From: a virus
DNA: 23,502 nucleotides
Direction: 5' to 3' (one strand)
IMG/VR virus record: IMGVR_UViG_3300032820_000125
Span: 1-23,502 of that record
The notes below the pieces were generated by a model. It was not told the origin of the DNA. It ran no database searches and saw only the letters and a list, made by a program, of their open reading frames with translations. Position numbers and translations under genes: made by a program. Below are positions 19,743 to 23,502 of this stretch, in pieces (the stretch's first letter is position 1; every line of letters begins with the position of its first letter).

Positions 19743-21761
19743 TTAATTTCCTAGTGCGCGGTCGATGGATATGTCTGGGTTTGCTGCGTAAAAGCTAGAC
19801 GCTGGCGTAAAGAGCGCGTGCGCCATTCCGCCAGACCGGCTCCCTAATGTTTGGCCTTGAGTTAACAACGCAATTGCCATTTCTTGATCTTTTGGATTTT
19901 GTGAGAACAATAAACGCTGTAATCGTTTCGCAACGGCTTCGGGACGAGCCGCCACCTTGTCAAAAAGACCCCCTGCTAATCTTGCGCCTGACAGGGGATG
20001 GCCCGCCGCTGCACCTACGATATCTCCCAATATTTCTTGACTTGCACCGAAGGTCTTAGCTTGCTCTTTCATCGGGGTAGTGCGTGAACCAAAACGTATG
20101 TCACTAGTTTTCGCCATTTTGATTTCGGCTTTAAGTCTTGCTTCGAGAGCTTCTAAAGCTCCGTGCTGCCCTCCAAGAGCCTCTCGAAGCCTTCTGCGGG
20201 CCAAATGATTTCCGAATATCTTTTTAACAGCGTCGGCTTGGTCTGGCGTTCCTAGAACTTTATTTACAATATGATCGGCAAAACCAACCTTGAAACTTTC
20301 TCGTTCGTGTTTGCCCAGCTTTCTAAGCTGATTAACGCTAACAGAGGTAACATTTTTAGCGAAATTTGAACCCAAGGTGGCGGCTTCTTCTGCCGCTATA
20401 GACCCAGCATATTCAGACCTTACCTTGGCATATTTGCCGTCAGTTAACTCATCCACATAATCCCTAAAATCATTACGCTTTTGCTTTAGTCTGCTCGCTA
20501 GCTTAAATTTTCCAGCGTTGTTAGCTCGCGTAACTAGATCATCCAGCCCCTGCTTCAAGAAATCTAAATGCTCAAGAGTCGGATTAAGATATTTTTTTAT
20601 AGGCGCATCGCCCGTTTTTGAAACCGTTGTTGTAACTAACGGGGTCAGTATAATGTCATCAACCTCAGCAATCTCCTTAGCGCCCCCCCACGCTCTTTGC
20701 ACATGTTTATTATTGAAAAAAGTTTTCAACGTGGGTGTCAGAGAAACCGGCATCTCGTATAATTCGCCGTAATTCTGTTTAGCGGCAATTCTTCGCGCTT
20801 TTTCTGTTTCCTCTAAAAAGTCTGGCAGCGACCTAGCGGAAATACTACCGAGAACGGTGTCTTCGATTCTTAACCCTTGATTAGCCATGCGCTCGGCCAG
20901 CATTCCTTCCGCCTCTCTCCCGCCAAATTTACTCACGGTATATCGGGCAAGGTCTTGTACATTTTCTTGACCTACATCAGCAACAACAGCTTCCGGCCCA
21001 ATTTCGTCTAACTCAGACCTTAATGCGGCGGCGGGAGACTGAGTAGGGCCAACCTCTTTCGGCCCAAGCTGATGGCCGCGAGCAGGCAAACGGTCAGCAG
21101 CACCGACATTTCTCATTAAATTTTCGGTCTGCCTTTGTGACCCGCCGGGGACGAGCCTGCTCGCAGTTTTACCGGCCAAATACGCGCCAGCCCCCGCTAC
21201 AGGAAACCCAGCGCCTAGAGCAGTGCCTGCTGCACCGCCTACAAGCGCCCCGGTTCCTCTGCGTGATAATCCTTCAACATCAAATCCGCCCTCGGCGGTC
21301 AGCGCTCCTGTGGTTCCCCCTACGACTCCACCTACTTTTGCGCCCTGAGCTATTTTCTGGCCCAAACTAAGTTGTCTGGCTCCTTGCGCCGCTAACGCTC
21401 TGCCTCCGCCGACGAAACCAGTAGCCAATCCGCCACCAACCTGAAGTCCGAGCGCGGCACGGGGGTTGGCTTCTTCAAACGCTTTATTCTGAGCGCGAAC
21501 GTGATCAATGCCTTCATTTATGGCATCGGAAAACGACTTTCCTGAAGTAGCCCCTTGGTAAATCCCTCGCAAAAAACCTTCTGCTTCGTCAGCACCCCCT
21601 AAAGATAGCCCTTGAGCCAGTTGCCTTATGCTATCCCCGACAAGATTATCCCCCTCTAATCTATAGGGATTGCTCTCAGTAGTGCCTTCGGTATTAGCTT
21701 GCGCTGCCGCGTTCTGAAGCATTTTAGCTCTTAGCTGCTCTTTTAGATTTCCATTAGCCAT
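19743..21761 (-). CDS. Putative internal virion (DNA ejection) protein, 672 aa
   Basis: ATG 21761 overlaps the stop of the upstream gene (TAATG). The N-terminal third is dominated by glycine/alanine-rich hydrophobic stretches (LGLQVGGGLATGFVGGGRAL, VGGVVGGTTGALTA, LVGGAAGTALGAGFPVAGAG), which look membrane-inserting. The middle and C-terminus are helical (LEALEARLKAEIKMAKTSDI, AKRLQRLLFSQNPKDQEMAI). This build, with no enzyme motifs seen, fits proteins packaged in the head and ejected to form the trans-envelope channel in short-tailed phages. Placement between two other large virion-type genes and the tail fibre supports this. A family match was not possible. Confidence 0.62.
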   Translation of the reverse strand: MANGNLKEQLRAKMLQNAAAQANTEGTTESNPYRLEGDNLVGDSIRQLAQGLSLGGADEAEGFLRGIYQGATSGKSFSDAINEGIDHVRAQNKAFEEANPRAALGLQVGGGLATGFVGGGRALAAQGARQLSLGQKIAQGAKVGGVVGGTTGALTAEGGFDVEGLSRRGTGALVGGAAGTALGAGFPVAGAGAYLAGKTASRLVPGGSQRQTENLMRNVGAADRLPARGHQLGPKEVGPTQSPAAALRSELDEIGPEAVVADVGQENVQDLARYTVSKFGGREAEGMLAERMANQGLRIEDTVLGSISARSLPDFLEETEKARRIAAKQNYGELYEMPVSLTPTLKTFFNNKHVQRAWGGAKEIAEVDDIILTPLVTTTVSKTGDAPIKKYLNPTLEHLDFLKQGLDDLVTRANNAGKFKLASRLKQKRNDFRDYVDELTDGKYAKVRSEYAGSIAAEEAATLGSNFAKNVTSVSVNQLRKLGKHERESFKVGFADHIVNKVLGTPDQADAVKKIFGNHLARRRLREALGGQHGALEALEARLKAEIKMAKTSDIRFGSRTTPMKEQAKTFGASQEILGDIVGAAAGHPLSGARLAGGLFDKVAARPEAVAKRLQRLLFSQNPKDQEMAIALLTQGQTLGSRSGGMAHALFTPASSFYAANPDISIDRALGN

Positions 21762-23308
21762 TAGTATTTAAGCCCTTCTTCGTCATACCATGCTTTTTTC
21801 TCTTGCCATGTTAAATCGCTCCACCCAGCGTTTTCTTCCGGAGTAAGATTTTTTGGAGCAAAGATAAAACCAAATCCGCCCCATTCTTCTTTCGATTTGA
21901 GAAACGCATCATCTAAGTCAATGCGTTTCGCGCCGTCCAGTCTATACGCATCTCTGACTGCTTGATGCGCGGCGGTTAGTCTCTCCGCAGCAGCTTCTGC
22001 GAGATCCAGAATCTGTTTATTACCGAGTTGGGTAATTCCTGCGCCAGGACTAGCCTTCTCGAAAGCTGCCATTTCTCTTTCAGAGATAGCGCCCTTTGTT
22101 TTTGAAATAATGTCGAGAATAAATTTCATGCCTACAGAACGCATCGCTTCAACGTTTGCTATTTCCCCCGGGTCAAAAGACATCCCAAATTTATTTGCCA
22201 AACTTTTGAAATCAGCCATGAAACTTGTGAGCGGCCCGGTTTCCGTGCTTTGAGCCAACCCCCGCATCTGATCTATATTTGCCAGCATGGTATCAGCCTC
22301 ATCGAGGCCCGTTGTTGCTTCTGTATATCTCTCGTCTGTTAAAGTTTGCGCTTTCTGTTTTCGCGGTGCATCTGGGTCGAATCTCGCTTCTTGGCTTTGT
22401 GCTTCGCCAAGAAGAGGGCTATCTGGGTCAAGTACATTTTTGAAGCTCCATCCTGTATCGCTGTCAGGATCGGCTACTGCTTTTACACTTACTGTCGGCT
22501 TAACTGGGGCGTGTGGTGGCGCTGTTTCTTTCACTTCTAATGCTCGTGTATGCTTTAATTTAGCCAACTCTGCTGCTCGTCCACGCTCTGTTTCTTCATC
22601 TCTTAATCTTTGTGTCCGTGCTAGATCGGAAATTTGGTATTGCATAAAAGCCGGATGTTCTTTTAGCCTCGGATCTAATGCGGCCATTCTTGCTCTTACG
22701 GCCTCTGGAGAACGAACGGTTTCCATGTAAGCTCTTTCTTGTGCTGCCCGTTCCTCTGGCGAACCTGCCCAAGCCTCTAATTCTTCCTCTGGTGTCGCAA
22801 TCAACGCAGCCTGCATTTTCGCATTAGTAGCTGGATCTGATCCAAACAACGCCTCAATCTCCGGTGAAGGAGGTTGAGCTATTAACTCTTCCGGTTTGAG
22901 GATGTCAGGGCTATAAAGATCGTCAGATTGAGAAGGAGGAAGGATGTCAGGGCTATAAATATCGTCAGGGCTAAGCCCTAACGCACTTTCGGGTTGAGCC
23001 TGAGCCTGAGCATCTTTCAAGTCAGCGCGTTGAGTCTCCAGATATTGAGATGGGGTAAAAGATTCCTCTGCCTTGCTTGGATCGTATTCATACTTATCAC
23101 CAACAAGTGCAGATAAAATAGCTGCCCTAGATTTTTTATCTTTCCGTTTTTCAAGCGCGTCCAGCCATTGCGGTACTACTCTGCGCCCAAATTCCCATGC
23201 GCCGGGGGCAAGTGGGCCACCTCGTGTTGGCGATCCCAATTGACCGACCTTCCGGGTTTCTCCCAGCAATGCTTGTCCTATGGGGGAATAAAAATTGATG
23301 CTTGGCAT
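21761..23308 (-). CDS. Putative virion-associated protein, 515 aa
   Basis: ATG 23308 with GGAGA upstream. The N-terminus (NFYSPIGQALLGETRKVGQL) is followed by a proline/acid-rich, low-complexity part with a repeated LYSPDILxP unit (about residues 115-135), then charged helical regions (RLRDEETERGRAAELAKLKH) and a more compact C-terminus (AVRDAYRLDGAKRIDLDDAF, ENAGWSDLTWQEKKAWYDEE). No catalytic motif is seen. The gene order and size fit an internal virion or tail-associated protein. It is coupled to the next gene by TAATG. Confidence 0.6.
   Translation of the reverse strand: MPSINFYSPIGQALLGETRKVGQLGSPTRGGPLAPGAWEFGRRVVPQWLDALEKRKDKKSRAAILSALVGDKYEYDPSKAEESFTPSQYLETQRADLKDAQAQAQPESALGLSPDDIYSPDILPPSQSDDLYSPDILKPEELIAQPPSPEIEALFGSDPATNAKMQAALIATPEEELEAWAGSPEERAAQERAYMETVRSPEAVRARMAALDPRLKEHPAFMQYQISDLARTQRLRDEETERGRAAELAKLKHTRALEVKETAPPHAPVKPTVSVKAVADPDSDTGWSFKNVLDPDSPLLGEAQSQEARFDPDAPRKQKAQTLTDERYTEATTGLDEADTMLANIDQMRGLAQSTETGPLTSFMADFKSLANKFGMSFDPGEIANVEAMRSVGMKFILDIISKTKGAISEREMAAFEKASPGAGITQLGNKQILDLAEAAAERLTAAHQAVRDAYRLDGAKRIDLDDAFLKSKEEWGGFGFIFAPKNLTPEENAGWSDLTWQEKKAWYDEEGLKY
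22900..22968 (-). repeat. In-frame 27-base direct repeat encoding LYSPDIL-type unit
   Basis: GGATGTCAGGGCTATAAAGA at 22900 and GGATGTCAGGGCTATAAATA at 22942 begin two 27-base copies that differ at one base, 42 bases (14 codons) apart. They encode (I/L)YSPDILPP and LYSPDILKP in the 515-aa protein. A recent tandem duplication is likely because even synonymous positions are still the same. Confidence 0.8.
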
Positions 23309-23326
23309 TATCTTACTGTCTCCGAG

Positions 23327-23502
23327 TTATCTGCCCCCGCCCCAAGCGCCAATAGCAGCACCGCCTAATGCTCCCGCCATATCTCCGGCTGCGCCCCAAA
23401 GCGCGGCATTACGCGCAAGCTCTGAGTTGTATGCGTTTATTTGATTGCCGTAAGTGCTGCTGACTAGGCCGGTATAATCTGTTCCTGCAATGGCCGTTTG
23501 TG
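23327..23502 (-). CDS. C-terminal part of a virion structural protein (runs off the right edge)
   Basis: The minus strand is open from the window edge to a TAA at 23327. The 58 visible residues include TAIAGTDYTGLVSSTYGNQI, NAYNSELARNAALWGAAGDM and a glycine/alanine tail AGALGGAAIGAWGGGR. Glycine-rich hydrophobic tails of this sort are common at the ends of small internal virion proteins. It lies upstream of two large virion-type genes and about 20 bases before the next start. The family cannot be decided from the fragment. Confidence 0.6.
   Translation of the reverse strand, partial: QTAIAGTDYTGLVSSTYGNQINAYNSELARNAALWGAAGDMAGALGGAAIGAWGGGR

Noticed and set aside
1-23502. tRNA genes, integrase and attachment sites
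   Set aside because: I saw no cloverleaf-like segment, recombinase gene or dif/att-like sequence; a temperate lifestyle cannot be claimed from this window.

Overview
The window looks like about half of the genome of a tailed, short-tailed (podovirus-like) double-stranded DNA phage infecting a Gram-negative bacterium. The evidence is a portal/terminase module, large internal-virion-type proteins, a tail fibre, a GH108 endolysin, and an overlapping inner/outer membrane spanin pair. Several proteins resemble, from memory, families common in marine proteobacterial phages. Base composition is moderate by eye, unlike the very AT-rich phages of SAR11. The host cannot be named from the sequence. No integrase, tRNA, rRNA, CRISPR array or insertion sequence is visible.

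Layout. Leftward (minus-strand) genes run from a small Cro-like HTH protein (5943) through a TOPRIM primase-helicase, a 271-base gap holding a dense GTAC repeat array and a 44-codon methyltransferase-like remnant, then small terminase, large terminase, an ADP-ribosyltransferase-like protein, a 61-aa protein and the start of the portal gene, which runs off the left edge. From the right edge, more minus-strand genes run leftward: the end of a structural protein, two large putative internal virion proteins, a tail fibre, a 67-aa protein, a 53-aa holin-like protein, the endolysin, two secreted proteins, a membrane-anchored coiled coil, a second holin candidate, and the i-spanin/o-spanin pair ending at 12937. 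If the genome is circular or permuted, these two blocks would be parts of one leftward unit.

The only rightward block is 6060-12940. It holds three small early-type genes and a 41-aa membrane peptide, followed by a replication/recombination cassette: a Sak4-like RecA-fold ATPase, an associated 128-aa protein, a DUF669-type putative ssDNA-binding protein, a Cas4/AddB-like Fe-S nuclease, a DEAH-type SF2 helicase, a GNAT acetyltransferase-like protein, a RusA-like resolvase, and two tiny terminal genes. It diverges from the HTH gene across a 116-base control region with an operator-like dyad, and it converges on the lysis genes with a four-base tail-to-tail overlap. Most adjacent genes are coupled by TAATG or ATGA overlaps.

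The most striking non-coding signal is an exact match to the bacterial chromosomal parS consensus (TGTTNCACGTGAAACA) at 17321-17336, between the holin-like gene and the endolysin gene. No ParA or ParB gene is visible, so the phage may recruit the host ParB. Other unexplained items are the GTAC array with two long palindromes, duplicated leader/ribosome-binding segments, a pair of mutually exclusive hairpins, a leftward terminator embedded inside the GNAT gene, and a membrane-anchored peptide with three Y-(D/N)-P-H-x-x-E-W repeats.
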